Source of the DNA: Firmicutes bacterium ADurb.Bin080
GTDB taxonomy: Bacteria > Bacillota > Clostridia > Christensenellales > DTU072
DNA: 52,187 nucleotides
Assembly: GCA_002070965.1 (NCBI GenBank)
Contig: MWEH01000084.1
Span: 1 to 52,187, forward strand
Reading direction: 5' to 3'
Position 1 is the first letter of the stretch. Each line of letters opens with the position of its first letter. This document shows positions 8,343 to 17,500 of this stretch, one piece after another. The notes under the pieces were generated by a model. The model saw nothing but the letters and a program-made list of their open reading frames with translations. It was not told the DNA's origin and did not search any database. Made by a program: the position numbers and the translations under genes.

Positions 8343-9572
8343 TTAGGCCTGTATATTGTTGAGCTTTCTAAAGTTTTCTTCAACTATTAGGTTATATTTG
8401 ACACTGTATTTTTTCTCTTTAAAATAAAATCTATGCACCACATGGTCAATTGTCAAATCTATGCCTTCCTCATTCTTAATAATTATGGTGTACAAATTTT
8501 TCATAGGGCACTTAATTGACACTTCATTGCCTTCTAAATCCTTTCCTTCAAAGCCTATATATTCATGATTTACAAAACAAACTCCTTCGCCTGCAGATTC
8601 ATATTGAGCAGTTTGATAATTTAATATTTTCCACTCTACATCTTTTTTAAGTTCCATTTCTGGATTTAACAATTCTTTTCTAACAGATTCTTTTTCAAAA
8701 TCGTACCATAAATCAACCCTATTGTAAGCGATATCCTTTTCAGAATCAGGTAATATATGCCCATATTCATCGACATTAACTTTATTACCGCAGATTTTAC
8801 ACGTTAGGGACCAACCATCGTTATCCATTTCGTATTCAGCGCCACATTTAGGACATTTATACAGTAAATAATCTAAACCCTTAGCGGGTGATTTTGACCG
8901 ATACCTTAATCCGTTTTCTATTTGGAATAGATTGTCATTAAATGTGAATTTTTCTTTGAGTTTGTCATAAACCTCCTGGCATGATGCATCAGCAAGTTCC
9001 TCTTTTGTAAACAACACCTCACTTTTATAATGAACTTTTCCCTTCTTAAATCCATGATACCATCTTGGTCTTGAACAAAACCCTCCATAGCTATGTGAAA
9101 AAACAATATTAGCACCGAAAAATTTCATTAGTTTTGCAGTGCTCGGAGTTAGATAATGAAGATTTCTTCCGTCTAAAGAAATTTTCCCTTCGGGAAACAG
9201 AGAAATAGAACAACCATCATCGATAGCTTTTTTCATATCTTTGATACTTGTCAGATCCATTTCATACTGATTAATGGGAATCATCCTAAGACCTTTTCTT
9301 AAAAAATCCAACCATTTCCAGCTCAATACATCCCGTCCACAAATAACATTTAAACGACGATTATTTATCGATAAGATGCTGAAGGCTACATCCATCAAAC
9401 AACTATGGGTTCCTATTGCAACAATCGGACCCTTAAGATGTCTGATTTCAGAATCTCTTTCTATTTTCAACTTCAAAAAAATGGGTGCTAATAGCCTTAA
9501 TGCAAACTTAACAAATCCATAAGTAAATAGCTCAGGACTTTTGTACTGTCTCTTTTTGGTAGATTCTTCCAT
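8343..9572 (-). CDS. PlsC-type acyltransferase fused to a zinc ribbon and a C-terminal beta-rich domain
   Basis: Predicted glycerolipid-type acyltransferase. The N-terminal ~210 residues carry the HX4D catalytic motif (His56, Asp61 in HSCLMD) and the phosphate-binding FPEGKIS (126-132) of the PlsC/1-acylglycerol-3-phosphate acyltransferase family. Next comes a four-cysteine zinc ribbon, CPKC (240-243) and CKIC (258-261). The last ~100 residues are beta-rich and look like a PH- or GRAM-like domain; that part is inference. At 409 residues it is much longer than plain PlsC (about 240). There is no clear transmembrane segment. The ribosome site is weak. It follows the aminopeptidase by 63 bp on the same strand. 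Confidence 0.75.
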   Translation of the reverse strand: MEESTKKRQYKSPELFTYGFVKFALRLLAPIFLKLKIERDSEIRHLKGPIVAIGTHSCLMDVAFSILSINNRRLNVICGRDVLSWKWLDFLRKGLRMIPINQYEMDLTSIKDMKKAIDDGCSISLFPEGKISLDGRNLHYLTPSTAKLMKFFGANIVFSHSYGGFCSRPRWYHGFKKGKVHYKSEVLFTKEELADASCQEVYDKLKEKFTFNDNLFQIENGLRYRSKSPAKGLDYLLYKCPKCGAEYEMDNDGWSLTCKICGNKVNVDEYGHILPDSEKDIAYNRVDLWYDFEKESVRKELLNPEMELKKDVEWKILNYQTAQYESAGEGVCFVNHEYIGFEGKDLEGNEVSIKCPMKNLYTIIIKNEEGIDLTIDHVVHRFYFKEKKYSVKYNLIVEENFRKLNNIQA

Positions 9573-9635
9573 CTTTTTACCAAACTCTTGAACAATTTAC
9601 ATTATAAAAGAATTTGCTTTCCCCCTATTGTCTTA

Positions 9636-10751
9636 CTAAACCAAGTTTTCTGGATTTAACCCAAAAAGCTCGGGAAGCACAAACCTTCCATCTTTTCGAA
9701 TCAATACTCCATCAAAATAAATTTCACCCCCACCGTATTCAGGTGTTTGTATTTGGACTAAATCCCAATGAATCGCGCTTTGGTTTCCATTATTACATTC
9801 ATCATAACAAGCTCCTGGCGTGAAGTGAATAGATCCAGCTATCTTTTCATCGAACAGAATGTCACACATAGGTTCTAAGATAAACGGATTTACACCAAAT
9901 GCAAACTCACCCACATATCTTGCCCCATCATCTGTATCCAAAATTTTATTTATTGCTTCGTTATTGTTAGAAGTTGCTTTGATAATTTTCCCATTTTTGA
10001 ATTCAAATCTAACGTTTTTAAACTCTATTCCATTTTCAACTGAAGGAGTATTATATGTAATCACACCATTTACACTCTCTTTAACTGGTGCAGTATATAT
10101 TTCGCCATCAGGTATGTTTCTTAACCCGGAGCATTTTTCACTTCCAATCCCTTTTATGCTGAAAGAAAGATCGGTATCTTTTGCTAAAATCCTCACTTTA
10201 TCGGTTCTTTCAATTAGATCCGCTAAAGGATTCATTGCTCTATCCATTTTCGCATAATCCAAAGTGCACACGTCGAAATAGAACTTTTCAAACGCATCTG
10301 AAGACTTTTTTGCCAAAGCAGCCATCCCTTCATTTGGGTATCTAAGAACGACCCATTTTGTCTTTTTAACTCTAATTTCGTGGTGAACAGGATGAGCATA
10401 AAACTTATCATAAAAATGAGTCTTCTCCGGAGGAACATCGGATAACTCAAAGGCATTGTTCCCCCCCCTTATTCCAATATAAGCATCCATTTTACTCATT
10501 CTATATCCATCAAACTCCGCCATCAATTTTGCTAGTTCTTCTGTCATGCCCATATTGATTGCTCTTGTCACTCTATTCTCATAAACCTGGACAAATGGGA
10601 ATCCACCTGCTTTATACACTTGTTCGACAATTGCTGACACGACCGAATAATCCGCGTTTTTCGCCTCAATCAATATCTTTTCGCCTTTTCCTATCCTACA
10701 TGAGTAATTAACTAAAACATCTGCTAGTCTATCTAGTCTGGAATCTCTCAT
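9636..10751 (-). CDS. M29-family metalloaminopeptidase (AmpS/AmpT-like)
   Basis: Cytosolic aminopeptidase of the thermophilic M29 family, releasing N-terminal residues with a two-metal site. The 371 residues are slightly short of the usual ~410. Recognisable parts are the opening RLDRLADVLVNYSCRIGKGEKILIEA, the metal-region GEFAFGVNP, IAGSIHFTPGACY, and the His-x-Asp pair in SAIHWDLVQI close to the C terminus, ending in the family's IRKDGRFVLPE. GAGGAG precedes the ATG. It lies 76 bp after luxS and 63 bp before the acyltransferase on the same strand, probably in one transcript. Confidence 0.9.
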   Translation of the reverse strand: MRDSRLDRLADVLVNYSCRIGKGEKILIEAKNADYSVVSAIVEQVYKAGGFPFVQVYENRVTRAINMGMTEELAKLMAEFDGYRMSKMDAYIGIRGGNNAFELSDVPPEKTHFYDKFYAHPVHHEIRVKKTKWVVLRYPNEGMAALAKKSSDAFEKFYFDVCTLDYAKMDRAMNPLADLIERTDKVRILAKDTDLSFSIKGIGSEKCSGLRNIPDGEIYTAPVKESVNGVITYNTPSVENGIEFKNVRFEFKNGKIIKATSNNNEAINKILDTDDGARYVGEFAFGVNPFILEPMCDILFDEKIAGSIHFTPGACYDECNNGNQSAIHWDLVQIQTPEYGGGEIYFDGVLIRKDGRFVLPELFGLNPENLV

Positions 10752-10827
10752 TTTTTCTCCTCTTTTGTATCTAAGGATACATTAATACGCCTTTCTCTAT
10801 TAGTAATTATTTTTAGTCCTCATTCTT

Positions 10828-11499
10828 CTATTTGGGTTCTTTCTGGGATTTTTCCTCTCCCGAATTATCGTCTGATATTTCTTTCTTAACACCAGGGTTC
10901 GTCTCAGATTTCTTGTTTTTTAAGGGAGTTGTATCCGTTTTCACAGACTTAGCCCCACTTTTTGAGCCTGTCTTTTTTCCCTTAGTGGAAGTACCCTTTT
11001 TTGCATCCGGGCTCTTTTCTTTTTTTATAGGATATCTTAAGTTTTCCTTTTTTGGATCAATCAATATATTATAATACATAGCAGCATCTGCCTTAGCTGC
11101 CTCAAGATCCATGTCTATAAAGAAACCACATTCCCTTGGGGTCGCTCCAGGGATATCTCCCTGATATTCGGAAACATAATCGAAAGTTCTTTCAAGTAAT
11201 GGCAGTATATCTTCGGGCATTAAATCCCCAAGCATAATTAGATAAAACCCAGTGCGGCAACCCATGGGTCCAAAATATATTATCTTGTGTCCCCACATTT
11301 CATCGTTTCTAAGATAGGTAGCTGCCAAATGTTCAATCGCATGGACTGACCCTGTTTCCATCACCGGTTCGTGGTAAGGTCTCTTCATTCTCAAATCAAA
11401 GGTTGTAAGTATCACATTGCTCAGAGCGTATTTACAGGAAACAAATATGCCCGACTTCATCTTAAGATGGTCCACTGTAAAACTTGGTATCGTATCCAT
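10828..11499 (-). CDS. luxS: S-ribosylhomocysteine lyase with lysine-rich C-terminal tail
   Basis: Cleaves S-ribosylhomocysteine to homocysteine and the AI-2 precursor, recycling the methyl cycle. Residues 1-157 form a complete LuxS: zinc ligands His53 and His57 in HAIEH and Cys124 in RECGF, with Glu56 and Cys81 (GPMGCRTG) as catalytic residues. Residues ~158-223 are an added low-complexity tail rich in Lys, Ser, Thr and Gly, which ordinary LuxS (about 155 residues) lacks. The ribosome site is GAGGTGAT and the promoter is near-consensus. It heads luxS-aminopeptidase-acyltransferase. The enzyme call is firm; the tail's role is unknown. Confidence 0.96.
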   Translation of the reverse strand: MDTIPSFTVDHLKMKSGIFVSCKYALSNVILTTFDLRMKRPYHEPVMETGSVHAIEHLAATYLRNDEMWGHKIIYFGPMGCRTGFYLIMLGDLMPEDILPLLERTFDYVSEYQGDIPGATPRECGFFIDMDLEAAKADAAMYYNILIDPKKENLRYPIKKEKSPDAKKGTSTKGKKTGSKSGAKSVKTDTTPLKNKKSETNPGVKKEISDDNSGEEKSQKEPK

Positions 11500-11522
11500 A
11501 TATCACCTCTTCAATAATCTTT

Positions 11523-11551
11523 ATTATATTAAAGTAGCGTTATATTTTCAA
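11523..11551 (-). promoter_or_regulatory. Promoter for luxS
   Basis: On the minus strand TTGAAA (11546-11551), 17 bp, then TATAAT (11523-11528), 23 bp before the luxS ATG. No riboswitch-like structure fits in so short a leader. Confidence 0.7.
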
Positions 11552-11627
11552 GTCTTTATACCTTGCCCATTTTCAAAAGTCTATCACCTTTATTTTACTC
11601 TTAAATAGAAACTCTTTTTCATGATTC

Positions 11628-11656
11628 AAAAAAAGGCATCCTTTCTCAGGATGCCT
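11628..11656 (-). terminator. Rho-independent terminator of the 890-residue lipoprotein gene
   Basis: Perfect 9-bp arms AGGCATCCT (11634-11642) and AGGATGCCT (11648-11656) enclose a 5-base loop. Read on the minus strand the hairpin is followed by a run of T (11628-11633 is all A on the plus strand). It lies 29 bp past the stop codon at 11685. Confidence 0.88.
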
Positions 11657-11684
11657 CTAAATAATAAATAACTTTTAGTTTGTC

Positions 11685-14357
11685 TTATTGTCCAGGTGCA
11701 ACTTTGTTTATTACTTTGTACCTTGGATAAAGCCTTATATCAAACCTAAACGAATCCTCCGGCTGAACTTCATAAAGAAGAGCTTCATCCACACACCAAG
11801 CATCGAACTCATAATAGCAATAGTCTGAATTAAAATATTGCCTTCCATTGTTTTCACCAGCTGGTTGATATCTTTGAGTCCCGACAAATGAAAGTTGATA
11901 ATTAGGCTTTTGTCCCCCTCCAGTTCCCGTTAAAACAACTGTAGAAATTTCATCACCCGGGTCCACAGTATCTGTTTCATGTGATGCCCATGTTGCTTGT
12001 TTTGTAGGTATTTCTTGTATTTCCGAGCTTAAATATACAACCTCGGGCGTTCCACCCCACTGCTTTTCAATATCGTAATAATCTGTGAAATCCGAAACTT
12101 TTTTAAATTCCACCTCAATTTGGCCACTCATATGTCTAAATACTTTTTCATGTTCATTTAATAATCTTGACAAGGCCCAGTTTAAGTCATATGTCCTCTC
12201 ACACTCCAAGCGTTCACCTAATTCATTATCATACATATGAGTATCAGACCCATCATAAGGGTCATCCTCTCTTCCGCATTCATCATCGGTCCCGCCACAA
12301 TCCCATACTCTTTTGATTAGCTGGTCTTCAAAATATTCATCGACATAGTAGTCTCCTTGGGGGTTATATCTTTCATAATCTATTGAAAGAGTTTGGGCCA
12401 TATTTGATGCAATGCCAGGCCAATCCGCAGCGTTTGCCCGAGTAATCTGTGATTCAATATCGGTTCCAGAATAATTTGCGTTTAGATTAACATACATCGC
12501 CTTAGTCCGTCCCAGATCTTCTATCTTTTCTTCAACAACCCCTTGCTCTTCAATTTCAGGAAATTGGTTTATAAAAGCATCTTTTTCTTCAGTGTAAATA
12601 TACACATGATCAAAATATTGAAAGGCTCTTTGAAGTTTTCTTCTGTTAATAACCTGCTCCTTTTTGTTATCTTGAATAGCTCTAACATAATCTGCGCTAT
12701 ATGATTTGATCTGATATTGTAAAAACTTTATCAAATCAGAGGAGGTTATTGTATCATGCGTAATTGTATAGTGTTGGCTTTCGAGTTGCTCATATTGAAG
12801 CATAACTTCCTTTATTGCATTAATACCTCTTTGTTCTTTTTGTGAATCTGTTAAGCTGTTCCAATCAGTATTTCTTTTGTTGTATTGATTCACGTTATCA
12901 TATACTCCCGTATATTCATAGTTTACATCAGAAATCTTCAAGCTTTCTGCAAATCCAAGGGCAAGGCCATCTATCATTTCATCCGTATACGTGACCTCAC
13001 TATTTGCTGCATAACCTATTCCGGTTAAATATTCAACAGAATCTGTGTATACTTCCCTGTCTCTAGCCTCCTGAAGGGATTGAAACTCGTATTGAGCTGT
13101 GTAATATTTATTGTAGAAAGAAGCTGAATATCTATATGCTTCCCTATAGCTTCTTCTGTCGTACTCGGTAAATCTTACAGCAATATCAACCCCTTTTGAA
13201 CTTGAACCGTCAATTCCATCAGTAAAATAGTCTTTGTGCCCAAGAAATAGGTAGTCTTCATATTCTGTCCTTGAGCCAACCATAACAGAATCATCAAAAA
13301 CTTCGTGTTCTTTTTTCTCATATTGGTAAGTATAACCATATAGAGTCATTGCTTTTTTTCTGTTATTGCTACTTGCCCTCCAATAATTTTCTGAGTTGGT
13401 GGGTAAGGTTAAATCTGCAAAAGCAAGAAAATATGAAAGAGTTCCTATATCAAACAGCTCTTCTCTCATATAGTCTTTAAATTCATCAGTATCTATGAGA
13501 TTATTATCTGGAGTATCGTCTCCTAATGCAAATAATCCTAACGCCACCTGATTCGCCTTGTAAGCAGGGATCATTACCTCGCTTACAACTTGGATTTGAT
13601 GGTTCATGTATTCCATCTGAAATCTTGCAAACATATCAGCTTCATTGTCAAAAATCTGATAAATTTCCGAATTTATTTTACGCTTTTTAAATTTTGCAAG
13701 ATCTTCCCAGAATTCTTCAGTCTGCCCATACGCTTTAGTATTGTCTCCGTCTCCGTCTGTCAACTTATAATCATCGAAATTATCTCTAATATCAGATATT
13801 TCGTCAAGGTTGTCATAGTCTAGTATCGCACTTCCGTCCCCTCTCGTCAGGGGGTATTTATCAAGGTCTCCCTTTTCAAGCTTATCATAATCACTATCAT
13901 CTCTGGTAATGTATTCCACCAGCTCTATCATTCTATCTTCATCTATTCCGGCAAGAGCCATACGTTCAATTATATCTTCTGCCTCTGAATAGCAAAGTAT
14001 TTTCGTAACTGTCGTCGCATCGTCTTCGATCCAATTATCGTCATCGTCAAAATATGGCTTTTCAAAGGCATAATAATTATCGTTTGACCATTCAGAATCA
14101 CCCCTGTAATCATCTCTGGATTCTTGTTGCTTATCGACAATCTTTTGAGTCTGCGTGGCCAACACTGTCGGGGCATAAATTTTCTTAGGCACAGTTAAAT
14201 ATTCCTCCTGTCCACAATCCAGAAGGTCTGGCAAAATAGCAACTATTGCCTGATTATTGTTGTTAGTAGGTGGTGCGGGTGGTTTACAGGCTGCCATACT
14301 AAAAATTACGGCAATTGCTATGATTAAAACTGCGATAGTAATAATTCTCTTTCTCAT
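11685..14357 (-). CDS. Acidic secreted lipoprotein of unknown function
   Basis: I do not recognise a family. The 890 residues start with a lipoprotein signal peptide: basic MRKR, a hydrophobic stretch, then MAAC with Cys24 as the likely lipidated residue, followed by a Pro/Asn linker. The mature protein is rich in Asp, Glu and Tyr. Asp-rich motifs such as DDDDNWIEDD (104-113) and DGDGDN (201-206, like the start of an EF-hand loop) suggest calcium binding; this is inference. The middle (about 250-650) looks alpha-helical, with KKR- and QQE-rich segments. Cysteines cluster near the C terminus. AGGAG precedes the ATG; promoter and terminator are visible. It lies 225 bp after the giant lipoprotein gene on the same strand, so a shared surface role is plausible. 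Confidence 0.8.
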   Translation of the reverse strand: MRKRIITIAVLIIAIAVIFSMAACKPPAPPTNNNNQAIVAILPDLLDCGQEEYLTVPKKIYAPTVLATQTQKIVDKQQESRDDYRGDSEWSNDNYYAFEKPYFDDDDNWIEDDATTVTKILCYSEAEDIIERMALAGIDEDRMIELVEYITRDDSDYDKLEKGDLDKYPLTRGDGSAILDYDNLDEISDIRDNFDDYKLTDGDGDNTKAYGQTEEFWEDLAKFKKRKINSEIYQIFDNEADMFARFQMEYMNHQIQVVSEVMIPAYKANQVALGLFALGDDTPDNNLIDTDEFKDYMREELFDIGTLSYFLAFADLTLPTNSENYWRASSNNRKKAMTLYGYTYQYEKKEHEVFDDSVMVGSRTEYEDYLFLGHKDYFTDGIDGSSSKGVDIAVRFTEYDRRSYREAYRYSASFYNKYYTAQYEFQSLQEARDREVYTDSVEYLTGIGYAANSEVTYTDEMIDGLALGFAESLKISDVNYEYTGVYDNVNQYNKRNTDWNSLTDSQKEQRGINAIKEVMLQYEQLESQHYTITHDTITSSDLIKFLQYQIKSYSADYVRAIQDNKKEQVINRRKLQRAFQYFDHVYIYTEEKDAFINQFPEIEEQGVVEEKIEDLGRTKAMYVNLNANYSGTDIESQITRANAADWPGIASNMAQTLSIDYERYNPQGDYYVDEYFEDQLIKRVWDCGGTDDECGREDDPYDGSDTHMYDNELGERLECERTYDLNWALSRLLNEHEKVFRHMSGQIEVEFKKVSDFTDYYDIEKQWGGTPEVVYLSSEIQEIPTKQATWASHETDTVDPGDEISTVVLTGTGGGQKPNYQLSFVGTQRYQPAGENNGRQYFNSDYCYYEFDAWCVDEALLYEVQPEDSFRFDIRLYPRYKVINKVAPGQ

Positions 14358-14405
14358 TTTGCTCTCCTTATATTTAGCTTTCTTTAAAGAGTTTCCATCA
14401 TATAT

Positions 14406-14434
14406 ATTTTAAATCACATTCATGTGCTTTTCAA
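14406..14434 (-). promoter_or_regulatory. Promoter for the 890-residue lipoprotein gene
   Basis: On the minus strand TTGAAA (14429-14434), 17 bp, then TAAAAT (14406-14411), about 50 bp before the ATG. It gives this gene its own start site even though it follows the giant gene. No terminator is evident between the two, so readthrough is also possible. Confidence 0.55.
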
Positions 14435-14582
14435 TATTGTCTTTCCTAATTGATATTTGTCCAGTAATCCTTATATACCATTACCTGCTAGTATTCTATC
14501 ATATCTTTAAATTTTTATCCTTAGTCTCTAATTTCCCCTATACCGACTTATTGCAACTAACGCCTTACCAAAGAATTGTATA

Positions 14583-17500
14583 TCATGGAGCCACTCGCAA
14601 ATAACTGCGATACGGAGTCCAAAATGAATTGTTAGTATACGAAGTTAGTGCATTCAGATTTGGAACATTTATTGTTGTGATCCCCTGAAGAACATCTCCT
14701 CTTCCTAAACTACAGGGGGTAGGGTTAAGCATAGTTAAAGAAGTAATACCACTTCCATAGAAAGCATTCGTACCAATATGAGTAACATCTAGAGGTACTG
14801 AATACTCACCGTCGGGGGCAATTCCCTTGAAGAATAGCAGTCTAATATTATCATCATTATTGCCAACGATGTAGGCTGTATTGTTTGAAAGCAAATTGAA
14901 CCAAGAAGTGCCTTTAAACGCATCTATTCCAGTTTCCTCAATCCATCCAGTTAGTGTAACGCTCGAAAGGGCAGTGCATCCATTAAAAGCGTTATTTGGT
15001 ATCTGAAGCCAGTTGTTTAAAGCGGAGAAGTCGACCGAAGTAATAGATGTGTTTCCAGTAAATACATTCTTTCCAATGAAATTAATGCCAGCGGGAATTA
15101 TCACTTCAGTATCGCTTGAAATATATGCCAACAACCTTGTGTTGTTTAGAATTATAAACTTTGTGTTCCCGTTGTTGACTGAATAATTAGCGAGCCAAGG
15201 AGTTCCTTCAAAAGCAGATATTGCAAGTTCTTGTAAAGAATTATTCAGTATTACATTCTCCAAAGAAGTACATCCTACAAACTCACCGTTTGCAATCGAA
15301 ACGGTTTGAGTTGCACTAAAGCTTATTGACTGAAGGGAGGTGTTCCCCTTGAAAACGTAACCATATACACCAATCAAATTACTCGGTAGCACTATTGAGG
15401 TAGAAATCCCATTATATGCAAACAACTTGTTGTTGTAATGGGCAAATTCGCCCTTTCCAATCAACCATAAAGTACCCTTGAAGGCATTTTCGCCTATATA
15501 AGCTTTACTTGGCAAGGTAACGCTGTTCAATGAGGTACAGCCACTAAATGAGTTTTCTGGGATTATGAACTCGTTTTGACTTGTTGTATTAAATCTAACG
15601 CTAGAAATTGACTTATTGTTCGTGAATACTCCATATGCCATAGAAGTGATGTTCGACGCTATTTCGATATTTGTATTCCTTCCAATGTACATTAGGAGTT
15701 TATTACCCGCAGAGATGAATAATGAAGGAGAATTATCTATCCAATATGTGTTATAGAAAGCTCTATATTTCACTTCCCGTATCCAATCTGTAAGGTTTAC
15801 TGTTGTAAGGCTTACACTTCCCTTGAAAGCTTTTGATCCGATTGTAATTTCAGAGGTTCTATTTGCAAAAGATAAAGAAGTAATATTCGAATTTTCAAAA
15901 GATAAGTCTGCGATCAAAGATACATTTGACGGGACAGTAATGTCTGAATCAATCCCTTCATAGCCCAACAAAATACCATTAATTACTACATATCCATCGT
16001 TGTCAGAGGCAAGTGCGGAATAATACAATGTATTCCTGAATGTATGGGCACCAAGCGTTTGAATTAACCCTACGTTAATTACCGAGGCTAAGCTTGTACA
16101 GCCATAAAAAGCATAATCCTCTAAAGAAACTGGATTAGCATCAAAAGCCACACTGACTATGGAAGTATTCCCTTCAAATACATAGCGAGGAACAAAACTC
16201 ACAGAGGAAGGAATTATCACATCTGTTTCCAAGTCTTTATACCCAACCAATATTCCGTTTACTATTACAAAATCATCAAGGTTATTATCAAACCAAGGTG
16301 TGCCCAAAAATGCATCTTGTCCAATCGAATTAATCAATGAATTAAAGGTTATGGAGGATAACGAAGTTGCCCCAGAAAAAGCTTCTCTAGGAATAGCTTG
16401 AATCAATGTTTGAGATAAATCAAGAGAAGTAATAGAGGTGTTATTTCTGAAAACATCCCCTGTTAATCCTTTTACCGAAGAAGGTAGCGTTACGGATCCA
16501 CCTAGGCCATTGTATTTGATTAAATAACCATTTCCTGCAAGAACAAATTCAGCAGTTTTTGATGTGAACCATGGCGTTTCTTCAAATGAATTCTCACCCA
16601 TAGTAACATTCGCGCTTAACTCCACTTGAGTAAGTGCAGTACAACCACTGAACACATAGTCCGGAAGGAAAAGCCCTTTATCCAATGTTACTCTTGTTAT
16701 TATCCTGTTGTTTCTGAAAGTCCATTCACCAATTTCAGTTGTTTGAGAGGGAATAGTTACTGTTGTTCTCGTACCTACGTATCTTATTAGCTTGTATTCC
16801 TTCGTATATGAGTCCTCATATACAATGAATCCACCATTTGATCCTGTTTGGACTAAACTTAACCAAGGAGTATTCAGAAACGCCTGAGAGTCTACATAGT
16901 TGACACTTTCTGAGAGTTTCACCGATGCGAGCATAGTGCAATTGGCAAATGTATTAGCTTCGATAGTATCTATTACTGAATACTTATCAAATTCCAACGA
17001 AGTAATTACGTTATTTCCAGCAAAAACATAAGGATAGATTTTTTCAACTTCTTTAGGAATATATACTGATTCAGAAGTGCTCCTGTATGCTACAAGCAAG
17101 CCATTAATTATTACTAACCCTGTTTTGTTTTCCAGCCATAGAGTATTCTTGAAGGCATCCTGTCCAATAGAGTTAACCGATAACGGAATATTAGATATAT
17201 CTTCTAATTTCAAACATCCAGAAAATGCACCCGGAGGAATTTGTGATAATGTTGACCCTGGTCCAAATTCAACGCTTACTATATCCTCGTTTCCTCTAAA
17301 AGCATCTGCACTAATGGAAGTAATTCGGTAATCTATGAATACATTGGGAGATACTCCCTTGTATTTAATAAGTACGCCTGCAGGATTTGCTCCGCCCGGA
17401 GTAACATAATCGTTCTGAACGTCATCAAGCCATTTAGTTCCAGTAAAGGCATCCCTTCCTACAGTTTGCAAGCCGGTAGGCCAAAGAATTTCTTCAACAG

